Position numbers and translations under genes: made by a program. A stretch of DNA of 34,109 bases from Desulforegula conservatrix Mb1Pa (GTDB lineage Bacteria; Desulfobacterota; Desulfobacteria; Desulfobacterales; Desulforegulaceae): positions 1-34,109 of the forward strand of contig NZ_AUEY01000042.1 in the NCBI RefSeq assembly GCF_000426225.1. Direction: 5' to 3'. The notes under the pieces were generated by a model. The model saw only the letters and a program-made list of their open reading frames with translations. It was not told where the DNA came from and did no database searches. Positions 25,102-33,451 of the stretch are shown piece after piece; the stretch's first letter is position 1, and each line of letters begins with the position of its first letter.

Positions 25102-26232
25102 CTATAGATCTATTTCAAATATGGTTTCAGAACCAGCGTTTACGACCATTGGCTCAAGATTTCCTGATGCGCCTGTTTCAGGATGGACATAGTATACGAG
25201 ATAAGTTCCTTCAGGAAGCTCTATTTCCCCTTCTCCTCTATTTACTATGTTAAGGGCGCCGACTTCAATTAAAGAAGTCCCCGAGCAAGGGGAAGCTGTC
25301 AAAAAATGAAGCGTAACAGAAGCATCTGATGTCATTCCGGCAATACTTAAAGCACCTGCAATAACTCCTTTGGCTGAATAACTCAGCGAGAAATTTTTTA
25401 TGGAGGTTGTGTTAGCTGATATTGAAACAGCCTCGCACGCGGAGCGATAATCTTCATCAGAAAAAACGAGTGTATATGATCCTGAAGGCACATCTATGGA
25501 ATATTTTCCATCGTCATCCGTTTCAGAACTCGCAACTATTTCAGGATAGGCCGATCCACTTTTTTGAACCGACACAAGCACATCTTCTACAGGATTTCCG
25601 TTGGGATCCTTAACAACACCTGTAATTCGGCCGCTATCTGTTACAACAATTGATTTTATGACAGACTTTAACAGCCATTGTCCGCTGTTGCCTGCCTTCA
25701 CAACAGAAGCAGCGGCATCAAAATCAAGGAGTATTTCAAAATCCTGGCCATTAACAGAGAAGCCTCCGACTATCTTGATTCCGCTTTGATATCCGCTTGG
25801 CACTTTCAGTTTGTGAACAACACCTTCTGAATCAATTACGTAATTAGGATAAGGATGGTTTTCTCCGTTTATGTTTTTCCCGGTGTCAGGGCTATCTGAA
25901 AGAATCAGCCGTATCTGCCCATAAGCCCCATCTTCAAGTTCATAGCTTCCAAGTACAGACTTTGCTCCATTAACGAGTTCAAGAAGGTTATACGTCTTCT
26001 GGGGAGTGGACACCGTGATCCAGGTTCCAGCACTTCCGTCCGAGGAACTGTTCTTTTGTACTTCAACCCTTGCGACACTAACATAAACAGCCTTGTAAGA
26101 TTCAGCCGGAGCATCCTTTAGACTGAAAGTCACCTTTCCGGTCCCGTCTCCGTCCGATGAGGACGAACTTCCCGAACATCCGGAAAGTATCACAAACAGA
26201 GAGGCAATGATCATAAATATTCTGGTTTTCAT
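25102..26232 (-). CDS. Lipoprotein with DUF4382 and carboxypeptidase-regulatory-like domains
   Basis: The N-terminus is a lipoprotein signal: positive MKTR, hydrophobic core, lipobox LSGC with C19, then a Ser/Asp/Gly tether (19-31). Residues about 32-195 match DUF4382 (GKVTFSLKDAPAESYKAVYVSVARVEVQ ... NLLELVNGAKSVLGSYELEDGAYGQIRLIL). Residues about 203-275 form a CarboxypepD_reg-like beta sandwich (GRITGVVKDPNGNPVEDVLVSVQK ... DGKYSIDVPSGSYTLVF), and a third similar repeat may follow (285-376). It is a surface or periplasmic protein of unknown function, perhaps carbohydrate- or matrix-binding. AGGAG lies 7 bases before the ATG. It is monocistronic. Confidence 0.88.
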   Translation of the reverse strand: MKTRIFMIIASLFVILSGCSGSSSSSDGDGTGKVTFSLKDAPAESYKAVYVSVARVEVQKNSSSDGSAGTWITVSTPQKTYNLLELVNGAKSVLGSYELEDGAYGQIRLILSDSPDTGKNINGENHPYPNYVIDSEGVVHKLKVPSGYQSGIKIVGGFSVNGQDFEILLDFDAAASVVKAGNSGQWLLKSVIKSIVVTDSGRITGVVKDPNGNPVEDVLVSVQKSGSAYPEIVASSETDDDGKYSIDVPSGSYTLVFSDEDYRSACEAVSISANTTSIKNFSLSYSAKGVIAGALSIAGMTSDASVTLHFLTASPCSGTSLIEVGALNIVNRGEGEIELPEGTYLVYYVHPETGASGNLEPMVVNAGSETIFEIDL

Positions 26233-26723
26233 TTTAATCTCCTGATGAATTAATGGATTGATATTTCAATTTTTTATTATCATAATCGGCAATTCAAAAC
26301 TCATCTTAACCGGCAATAAAAGAATTACCTGAAGACTGCGCCTAAACTTTTCGCACTATATACTATTAAATATAGCATTAATCACTTGATTTTAAAGACA
26401 AACTGCAATTATTATTCTATTTTCAAATATGACAAGGTCGCAAATAGTCAGATTATCGACATTCCGGCGTAGGCCTGAATATAGAAGTGTCTGAAAATAC
26501 AAAGATGCCGGATCGAGTCCGGCATGACCGACGCATTTTTTTGAGTTTTTGCGAGACCATCAAATATATCCCAAAGCACAATTTTTTGGCCATTGATTTT
26601 ATTCCAAGGGCAACACCTATACTTTTATCTCAAACAATCTTGTATTAATTTAAAAACTAAATATAAATAAAGTCGCCTTGTAAAAAATAATCATAATAAT
26701 AAACCTAATTCAAGGAGATGGTA
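26233..26723. other. Intergenic region between lipoprotein and nitroreductase genes
   Basis: These 491 bases between divergent genes are AT-rich and contain one MITE-like repeat (26430-26562). No gene and no clear promoter consensus was found. The nitroreductase ribosome site is AAGGAGATG at 26712-26720. Confidence 0.6.
26430..26562 (+). repeat. MITE-like palindromic repeat, copy 5
   Basis: It starts TGACAAGGTCGCAAATAG and ends GTTTTTGCGAGACCATCA, in the same orientation as copies 1-3. The first inner hairpin is partly decayed (CCGGCGTAGGCCTG); the second is GCCGGATCGAGTCCGGC. AATA flanks both ends (26426-26429 and 26563-26566), a possible 4-bp target duplication. Confidence 0.85.
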
Positions 26724-27548
26724 ATGAGTTTTTTCAGCATAGACGCGGAAAAATGCGTAAAAGATGGCTTGTGCGTTATGGACTGTCCAATGTCCATTTT
26801 TCAAATGCCAGACAAAAACAGTGTGCCTGTTCCGGTACCAGGCGGAGAAGAGATGTGCATCAAATGCGGCCACTGCGTTTCAATTTGCCCTACAGGAGCA
26901 ATTACCATAGAGTCCATCTCTCCGGAAAAATGTTATGAAATCAAGCCGGAATTAGTTCCTTCCCAGGAACAGATGGAACATATAATAAGGTACAGAAGAT
27001 CCATAAGGGTTTACAAAAATGAATCCGTTGAAAAGGAAAAGATAGATTCCATACTTAAAGCAGCCTCAGCAGGCCAGACAGGCCATAACTCGCGTTCTGT
27101 CCACTGGCTCGTAATACATGACACTGAAAAGGTCAGGGAGCTTACCGGCATGGTGGCTGACTGGATGCGTTATATGATCAAGGAGCAGCCTGATCTGTCC
27201 GCCCAGCTTCACCTTGATATGGTTGTGGCAGGATACGAGATGGGCATGGATCCAATTTGCAGAAAAGCTCCGCATCTCGTTGTGGCTTATGCGCCAAAAG
27301 CAGCCCCAACCGGCGCAATCGACTGCGCCACAGCAATGGCGTACCTTGAGCTTTCGGCTCCTTCCTGGGGTCTTGGAACATGCTGGGCAGGATTTTTCAA
27401 TATAGCATCGACATTCTGGCCACCATTACAAAAAGCGCTTGATCTGCCAAAGGGTTGTCAGATACACGCTTCGGTAATGCTTGGGATTCCCAAACTCAAA
27501 TACCGCCGCATGCCTCCTCGTGATGATGTAAAGATTGCCTGGAAATAA
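26724..27548 (+). CDS. Ferredoxin-nitroreductase fusion protein
   Basis: Residues 1-60 are a two-cluster ferredoxin module: C11-x5-C17-x3-C21-P, then C45-x2-C48-x2-C51-x3-C55-P. The position where cluster I would have its second Cys is Asp (D14, in CVKDGLC). Residues about 88-274 are a nitroreductase fold with FMN-binding RRSIRVYKNESV at its start and GHNSRS further on. The fusion probably feeds electrons to flavin for reduction of nitro, enone or related substrates in an anaerobe; the physiological substrate is unknown. The start is the ATG at 26724; the ATG at 26718 is part of the AGGAGATG ribosome site. It is monocistronic. Confidence 0.92.
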   Translation: MSFFSIDAEKCVKDGLCVMDCPMSIFQMPDKNSVPVPVPGGEEMCIKCGHCVSICPTGAITIESISPEKCYEIKPELVPSQEQMEHIIRYRRSIRVYKNESVEKEKIDSILKAASAGQTGHNSRSVHWLVIHDTEKVRELTGMVADWMRYMIKEQPDLSAQLHLDMVVAGYEMGMDPICRKAPHLVVAYAPKAAPTGAIDCATAMAYLELSAPSWGLGTCWAGFFNIASTFWPPLQKALDLPKGCQIHASVMLGIPKLKYRRMPPRDDVKIAWK

Positions 27549-27583
27549 TCTACCACCCTGATAATCAGGATAAAAAAATTCGA

Positions 27584-27611
27584 TCAGGTGCGTGATTTGT
27601 CGCGCACCTGA
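27584..27611 (-). terminator. Terminator of the ldtD-mepK operon
   Basis: TCAGGTGCG (27584-27592) pairs with CGCACCTGA (27603-27611). On the minus strand the stem is followed by TCGAATTTTTTT. It lies 52 bases after the mepK stop and could also slow transcripts coming from the convergent nitroreductase. Confidence 0.7.
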
Positions 27612-27662
27612 ATATATTAAAATTGAAAAGATTGCCCCATCCGGGAAAGCAGCCACCATAGA

Positions 27663-28202
27663 TTACCAGGTTCTGAAATCACCTGTATCCAGATGAACGA
27701 AATCAGACTCAGGATAATACCCCACGCCACCAAGGCGAAGCGATACGGCCAGATCATGAAGCTTTTTTGTGGGCATCCCGTCTATCCTGATATCAATGGC
27801 CTGGCCTTTCATGTGAAGACTCTTCTTGGCCACTCCGCTGCTGTTTTCATGCATGATTTTGTTGGTTAAAGGAGAACGGTAACCGGATATGACTTCAATG
27901 GTGCCTTTGCTTCCGCTCATTTTTTTGATTTTGGTCATTATGTCCAGAAGAAAAGGATCTATAGGATGTGTATCACCGGTTCGGTAGTCTCTTAGGAATG
28001 CGTTGATTTTTTTCTGTACAGTGGAAGGACATTTGCCTGTGGCGTGAAGAATTTTTAAATACTCGCCTGTATGCGTATTATAAAAGGAAAGCGGATTTTT
28101 TTTACTCACCGCGCCCCAGCTCTTTAACGGGGGAAAGAACATCAACCCTCCAACTGTCTGTGCCGAGGCAATCAGAAATTGACGTTTGTTTAATTCGACC
28201 AT
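27663..28202 (-). CDS. mepK: Murein DD-endopeptidase MepK-like (YcbK, peptidase M15/DUF882)
   Basis: The 179-residue protein aligns by eye along its length with E. coli YcbK/MepK: NTHTGEYLK (42-50), FLRDYRTGD (69-77), IDPFLLDIM, VISGYRSPLTN (104-114), GVAKKSLHMKGQAIDI (123-138) and GGVGYYPESDFVHLDTGDFRTW. Zinc ligands are H130, D137 and H170. The signal NKRQFLIAS with a KR pair and hydrophobic stretch resembles a Tat leader, as in the E. coli protein. MepK cuts peptidoglycan cross-links, including the 3-3 links made by L,D-transpeptidases, which fits the adjacent upstream L,D-transpeptidase gene (47-base gap, same strand). Confidence 0.92.
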   Translation of the reverse strand: MVELNKRQFLIASAQTVGGLMFFPPLKSWGAVSKKNPLSFYNTHTGEYLKILHATGKCPSTVQKKINAFLRDYRTGDTHPIDPFLLDIMTKIKKMSGSKGTIEVISGYRSPLTNKIMHENSSGVAKKSLHMKGQAIDIRIDGMPTKKLHDLAVSLRLGGVGYYPESDFVHLDTGDFRTW

Positions 28203-28249
28203 AAAGCTAATCTCTTTTTTAAGTGCGTAAAACGTTAAATTGGGCCCGG

Positions 28250-29941
28250 TTATTCACCAAACAGAGCCTTGCTTATATTTTTATCCAGATTATAAATATC
28301 TCTGTTAAAATAAATTATTCCGTTTTTGTCAACCCAAGATGTTTGATAGGTAATATGAACAGGTATGTGGGATGCAATATTTACTGTCCCACGCTTGCTT
28401 CCTGCATACATTTTCTCTATTTTTTCCTTGGGCCATTTTTCGGATTGATCCTTAAGAACAAAAAATGCAAGATCAAGGGGTTTGCCAAGCCTTATGCAGC
28501 CATGACTGAAAGCCCTTACAGTCCTTGAAAACAGTGGTTTTGTAGGGGTGTCATGCATGTACACATCATGGTTATTCGGAAACATAAATTTGATCTTTCC
28601 AAGGGCATTCCACCCTCCGGGATCCTGGCGAAGCTTGTACTGAGCCATTCTCTGCTGGGTCACATTATTCCAGTCAATTGTCCCTGGAGAAATTTCATAA
28701 GCATCCGGCCCCCAGCCTGAAAACACCCTGATATGCTTTTTTTGAAAATATCCGGGATTCTTTTTTATATTGTTCAGCTCTTCTTTTGAAGCAATACTTG
28801 CCGTAACATTCCAGAAAGGATTAAAATCGATGAAAGAAAGCTGGCTGCTTAAAAGTGGAGTCTGATAGTCAGTCCTACCCACAATAACAGGAAAATCCAA
28901 GACTATGTTTCCTTTTTCATAAGCTTTCAGATCGAAATTGGCTACGTTTACCATAAGGTATTTTTCACCAAGAAAATGCTTCCTCCAGCGCCATCTCGCC
29001 ATGTTTATCTTTATCTGCCTTATGGACGAGGAAACAGGGATGTTCATAACATCAACCGTGCCTGCGCCAATGACTCCATCCGGCTCAAGGCCATGCCTTG
29101 TCTGAAACCTGATTACAGCTTCCTTAAGGGTGGAATCATAATGGGTCGTGGAAACGCCCTTGCTTTTTGTGTCAAAATCACCAGTAACCGAAAGTCTCTT
29201 GATTATTGAAGGGATACGGCTATCCTGGTCACCAGGATTGATTTTGTTGCCTGTTTTTACAGCCTGCCACCCGCCCTGTTTTTCAATTTCCCTGTATTTT
29301 TTGAGCGCCTCTTTTAAACTTGAGTAATGCTGATGGGATGGAGCTATCCCATACAGATAGGCAGAAATATCAGGTGAAGAAAGTGCGCTTTCAATGGCTT
29401 CAAGGGGGTTAAAGCGTCCATCTTCGGCTTCAGGAGTCATATTATTGGGCTTTGCAAAACGAATCTTGATCTGACCGCGGCTCACATCGTGAATATATCT
29501 AACCAGATTATAGGTTATCAGGGTATCTAGTTCGGCAAGAGCATCCGGCTTACGAGAACTCCACAGCTCGGAAATCCTTGGTATCTCATAATCACCAGGA
29601 TCAAGACCTTCCTCATCTGACTTTTTCATAATTTCAACTGCGGTCGAAGCTTTCCTGTCCGGCCCGTCACTTGTTACCCATAAAGGATTAAGTCCCTTAT
29701 TATGATAGATAAGGGCCAGACATGCATCACGTGAAACAAGCGCAGTATCAGGCCTTTCAAAATTGATGAGAGCTTGCGGCGAGCATTCCAGCCTTTTTTT
29801 AAGGGCAGAACCCAGGTCATCATTGATTTCAGCGGCATTACCTGTTTTTCCTGACGAAAATAAAGCCATGACCAACGTTATAAGCAAAACTGATTTCTGC
29901 AGATACATTATTCTTCGAGCCGGTATTTTTGAAAGTGTCAT
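28250..29941 (-). CDS. ldtD: L,D-transpeptidase, YcbB/LdtD type
   Basis: Order of domains: N-terminal basic region and signal peptide (about 8-37, probable cut after GNAA), a YcbB-type scaffold domain (about 45-240; LNPLWV, GLDPGDYEI), a peptidoglycan-binding domain (about 243-302; LSVTGDFDTK ... LKEAVIRFQTRHGLEPDGVIGAGTVDVMN) and a YkuD catalytic domain (about 326-500) with H463 (VYMHDTP) and the active site SHGCIRL (C482). It forms 3-3 cross-links in peptidoglycan in the periplasm. Length 563 compares with about 615 for E. coli LdtD. It is the first gene of a two-gene operon with mepK; ycbB and ycbK are also neighbours in E. coli. An internal ATG at 29908 would give a shorter, more typical signal peptide. 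Confidence 0.92.
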   Translation of the reverse strand: MTLSKIPARRIMYLQKSVLLITLVMALFSSGKTGNAAEINDDLGSALKKRLECSPQALINFERPDTALVSRDACLALIYHNKGLNPLWVTSDGPDRKASTAVEIMKKSDEEGLDPGDYEIPRISELWSSRKPDALAELDTLITYNLVRYIHDVSRGQIKIRFAKPNNMTPEAEDGRFNPLEAIESALSSPDISAYLYGIAPSHQHYSSLKEALKKYREIEKQGGWQAVKTGNKINPGDQDSRIPSIIKRLSVTGDFDTKSKGVSTTHYDSTLKEAVIRFQTRHGLEPDGVIGAGTVDVMNIPVSSSIRQIKINMARWRWRKHFLGEKYLMVNVANFDLKAYEKGNIVLDFPVIVGRTDYQTPLLSSQLSFIDFNPFWNVTASIASKEELNNIKKNPGYFQKKHIRVFSGWGPDAYEISPGTIDWNNVTQQRMAQYKLRQDPGGWNALGKIKFMFPNNHDVYMHDTPTKPLFSRTVRAFSHGCIRLGKPLDLAFFVLKDQSEKWPKEKIEKMYAGSKRGTVNIASHIPVHITYQTSWVDKNGIIYFNRDIYNLDKNISKALFGE

Positions 29942-30216
29942 GAAAATATCTTTTATCTGAAAACAGATGTTTTTAAACGAACAAACACACCATCAGGATT
30001 ATCGGCAGATAATTGACAAGTGTAATTCATATACTGGATAAATCAATTAGCATTGACAAGAGTCAGAGGTCAATTAAAACAAACTGCCTTCAAACAAAAA
30101 GACTATGTTCCTTATAAACATTGGACACTAAAGAATGAATGATTTTTGGACTGCATGCAGTTGGTAATCTTTTTGTAAAAAACTCTCCAACTACATGCCC
30201 AGAATAATCAAATCTT

Positions 30217-32496
30217 TCATGAGGCAAGAAATCTATCAAGCACTTTCTTGACCCCTCCCACAGAACTTTCAGCAAGAATTCCTTCTGAAAAAATCTTCAG
30301 ATCAGCCATATTGATTGACATGACCTGTTTCTGGACAGATGGCATAAACTGTGGGTCAATGCTTAGTGATTTGACGCCTATTCCCAGAAGAAAAGGGATA
30401 TATTCGGGTTCGTGGGCCATTTCACCACATACGGAAACGGATTTGCCAGCCTCGTTTATTGCCTTCACAATCCTTGACAAGGCCCTTAAAACCGCCGGAT
30501 GATAAGCCCTGTAGTAGCCTGCTACCTTCTTGTTTCTTCTGTCCACGGCAAGCATGTACTGGATGAAGTCATTGGTTCCTATGGAAAAAAAATCGGCTTC
30601 TTTTACATAGGCATCAATTGTTTCGATAACTGATGGAATTTCAATCATCATGCCTATTTCCGGGCTATGATGATGTGCAAGATCTTCCTCGCCAAGATCC
30701 CTGACACAATCGGACACAATCTGCCTTGCTTCGATAAATTCATCAATTGAAGAGATCATAGGAAACATGATCCTCAGACATCGCCTTTCTGCTCCGGCCC
30801 TTAGTATTGCCCTGATCTGCTGCTCGAAAATATCCCTGTGAGTCAACGAAAATCTTATGGATCTGAGCCCGAGTTCAGGATTCACCTCGTCTCCGTCGTC
30901 TGAATAACTTAAAGTCTTGTCACCTCCAACGTCGAGGGTTCTGATTGTCACTTCCTTGTCAGGCATTGAATCAAGGAGGCGTTTGTAAACAATATACTGC
31001 TCGGCTTCTGTCGGGAAAGTGGATCGTATCAGAAAAGGAAATTCTGTTCTGTAAAGCCCGATTCCTTCCGCTTTAAGCTGCTTTGCAAGGTCAAGCTGGC
31101 TCAGAAGGTTTATATTGGCAAGAAGCCTGATCCTGACACCGTCGACAGTCTGGGTTGTGGCATGCATTTCATCTGAAATGGCCTCTATTGTCTTTTTTGT
31201 GGCATTTCTGATTTCATACTCGTGAATAAGCGCATCTGCAGGATTTATATATATGCTGCCGTTATCAGCATCAAGGAGAACAATGGTTCCCTCATGAATT
31301 CTGAGAAGATCGTGGTTCTCCGCTATAACCACGGGTATTCTGAGGGATCTTGCAAGGATGGAAACATGGGATGTCATCCCACCTCCAACCAGAATAACCC
31401 CCTGAACCTGATCAGTTGAAAGTTTCAGAATGTCTGAAGGAAAGAGATCCCTGGCCACGATTATCCTGTGACCTCCGCCTTCTATTCTCTCTCCTCTTCC
31501 AATGAAAAGATTACGCAGAATCCGGCAGGCAAGATCTTCAACATCCGTTGCTTTTTCCCTTATATAAGCATCCGGACTCGAAGAAAAAATTCTGATATAA
31601 TGTCCGGCTATTTCGCGTATTGCCTGGGCAGGATGCATTCCATTGGAAATTTTTGCGTCCATTTTAGGCACAAAACTCGGATCCTTAAGTATCATGAAAT
31701 GGGCGCTGAATATGAGTGACGCGCTTTCAGGCAATTTCTCGGAAAAACTTTCCTGGAGGGCTGAAAGCTGCTTTTCAGTCGAGGAGACAGCCTCAATGAA
31801 TCTTTCATGACTGCATGGAGGGTCTAATGAAGAATCCCTTGTAAGAAGCCCGCCCATATCTTTATGAAAAATCATTATAGGAGCTAAGGCAAAACCTTTG
31901 GAGGCCGATTCTCCCTTAATGACACCGCTCGTAATTTCCGTAATTTCAGGCTTCTCTTCCTTATCTTCCCTTCCCCAAAGCCCCATGATGAGTCTTGCAT
32001 TTTCAATAGCACCGGCAAGCTGAGAAGCTGTGGCCCTTAATACCCTCAGATCCGAATCACCGAAAAAACCGCTGGTTTCGTGCTGAACGGTCAGGACTCC
32101 AACCTTATGGCCTCCTCTGATCATTGGAACGGCTATGAAAGAATGAAATTTTTCTTCGCCAGCCTCCTCAAAAAACTTGAAGTGAGGATTTGTGATGGCG
32201 TCAATTTCAAAAACAGCATGTGCTTCGGCAAGGGCAAAACCAACAATTCCCTCGCCCTCTTTAAGTCTGATTTTATTGACCGCTTCGGCCTTCAGACCGT
32301 GGGTGGCCTTAAGAACAAGTTCTGAAGAGGCTTCTTCATATATATAAATAGAACAAACATCTGCGGATATATGCCGGGCTATTATGGCTGCAGTTTCATC
32401 AAGAAAGTCTTCTATGTCAGGGCTTCCTGCGAGGGCTCCGGCAAGTTCTCCGATATTACAAAGAAGATCAAGGTGTTCCTGTCTTTTATGAGGCAT
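30217..32496 (-). CDS. ptsP: Phosphoenolpyruvate-protein phosphotransferase PtsP (EI-Ntr) with GAF domain
   Basis: Residues about 5-170 form a GAF domain. The enzyme I part follows: N-terminal region (about 190-320), phospho-histidine domain with GGGMTSHVSILARS (H377), and PEP-binding TIM barrel (about 448-755) with GIGLYRTEFPFL, TIRTLDVGGDK, SIGTNDFIQYMLAVDR and the proton-donor Cys in SVCGEMAHEP (C690). It takes phosphate from PEP and passes it to an HPr/NPr protein in the nitrogen-type PTS, a regulatory chain rather than sugar uptake. The GAF domain suggests control by small ligands such as glutamine. GGGAG is 6 bases before the ATG. No npr or ptsN is in the window. The gene follows a membrane-protein gene by 64 bases. 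Confidence 0.94.
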   Translation of the reverse strand: MPHKRQEHLDLLCNIGELAGALAGSPDIEDFLDETAAIIARHISADVCSIYIYEEASSELVLKATHGLKAEAVNKIRLKEGEGIVGFALAEAHAVFEIDAITNPHFKFFEEAGEEKFHSFIAVPMIRGGHKVGVLTVQHETSGFFGDSDLRVLRATASQLAGAIENARLIMGLWGREDKEEKPEITEITSGVIKGESASKGFALAPIMIFHKDMGGLLTRDSSLDPPCSHERFIEAVSSTEKQLSALQESFSEKLPESASLIFSAHFMILKDPSFVPKMDAKISNGMHPAQAIREIAGHYIRIFSSSPDAYIREKATDVEDLACRILRNLFIGRGERIEGGGHRIIVARDLFPSDILKLSTDQVQGVILVGGGMTSHVSILARSLRIPVVIAENHDLLRIHEGTIVLLDADNGSIYINPADALIHEYEIRNATKKTIEAISDEMHATTQTVDGVRIRLLANINLLSQLDLAKQLKAEGIGLYRTEFPFLIRSTFPTEAEQYIVYKRLLDSMPDKEVTIRTLDVGGDKTLSYSDDGDEVNPELGLRSIRFSLTHRDIFEQQIRAILRAGAERRCLRIMFPMISSIDEFIEARQIVSDCVRDLGEEDLAHHHSPEIGMMIEIPSVIETIDAYVKEADFFSIGTNDFIQYMLAVDRRNKKVAGYYRAYHPAVLRALSRIVKAINEAGKSVSVCGEMAHEPEYIPFLLGIGVKSLSIDPQFMPSVQKQVMSINMADLKIFSEGILAESSVGGVKKVLDRFLAS

Positions 32497-32560
32497 CTTT
32501 GACTCCCAACTATTCGAAACAGTATATCAATAATAATGGGTTTATAAGTCCCAATTTCTA

Positions 32561-33451
32561 TCATTCCGCGGATGGATTAACTGTGCCCCTTTTTTCATCA
32601 GTCAGAAATTCCAGAGCGAATCTGTTATATGCCATTACAACACAGACCACGAAAAAGGAGCTGGCAATACCGATCATGGCGCTATAAACCGGAGGAGCCA
32701 TAAGGGCCATTCTGACCATAACCGTTGCAACGGCAAAAGCAGAATCCCTGAAAGCAAGGGCATACATATTACCGTATTTAAGAGAAACAAGAACCATTAA
32801 AACATCAGTAAAGGCAAGTAGGGTAAAAAAAGAATGAAAAATCGTCTCGTTTTCTCCTGCGCTAAAATAATCGAGCATATCATTTGTGCAGATAAGGATA
32901 AATGCAACAAGAAGAAACATGGAAATAAGCTCTTTGGATCTGATGAAATACCGCCTGTTATGCTCATCCCTCATGACTGGCGCTTTAATGTGGAGCCTGG
33001 TAAAAAATCCCATCATGACAAATATGGCAAGGGCTGAAAATGAAAGAGCTGCCATGCTTGGAATGATCTCAGAAACGCTTGCCCAGGTAAGAGGTTCGTT
33101 AAGGTGGGACATTTCCTTAAAGGCGTCCCTTATCAGAATCAGGGAAAATATCTCGAACTGTTTTGAAACAGCCTCTGATACTGAAGCTACAAAACCAATC
33201 GCAAGGCCTATGCCCTCGAACATCAGAAGCAGTGTAAAAGCGTTATTGATCGAAGCGAGATGATTTTTAGGCATGAATTTTACAAAAGAATCAGGAACCA
33301 ATCCGTGTCCTGCGGCCTCAACCAGTAAGAGAGACCAAAGAAAAGTAGCTATAAGCAGATTGCCCTGAAAACGCCTGCCAAAAGAGGATCCCCAAGCGGT
33401 TTTAATTCCTTCATGAGCTGCGCAGTTCAGCTCAAGCAGCTTAGTAAGCAT
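32561..33451 (-). CDS. Multi-spanning membrane protein of unknown function
   Basis: I do not recognise the family. About six or seven hydrophobic helices are visible: NLLIATFLWSLLLVEAAG, AFTLLLMFEGIGLAIGFVAS, MAALSFSALAIFVMMGFF, LISMFLLVAFILICT, FTLLAFTDVLMVLVSL, SAFAVATVMVRMALMA and YSAMIGIASSFFVVCVVMA. A soluble-looking segment, VSKQFEIFSLILIRDAFKEMS, lies between the second and third. I chose the ATG at 33451 (297 residues), with GGAGG about 12 bases upstream; a GTG at 33532 would add 27 residues with no ribosome site. It is upstream of ptsP on the same strand and probably co-transcribed. Conserved pairing with ptsP could point to a link with nitrogen-PTS signalling, but nothing here shows it. 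Confidence 0.7.
   Translation of the reverse strand: MLTKLLELNCAAHEGIKTAWGSSFGRRFQGNLLIATFLWSLLLVEAAGHGLVPDSFVKFMPKNHLASINNAFTLLLMFEGIGLAIGFVASVSEAVSKQFEIFSLILIRDAFKEMSHLNEPLTWASVSEIIPSMAALSFSALAIFVMMGFFTRLHIKAPVMRDEHNRRYFIRSKELISMFLLVAFILICTNDMLDYFSAGENETIFHSFFTLLAFTDVLMVLVSLKYGNMYALAFRDSAFAVATVMVRMALMAPPVYSAMIGIASSFFVVCVVMAYNRFALEFLTDEKRGTVNPSAE

Noticed and set aside
11003-26562. Recurring GC-rich repeats as a CRISPR array
   Set aside because: Copies are kilobases apart, face both ways, and have no regular spacers or cas genes. They behave as dispersed palindromic elements.
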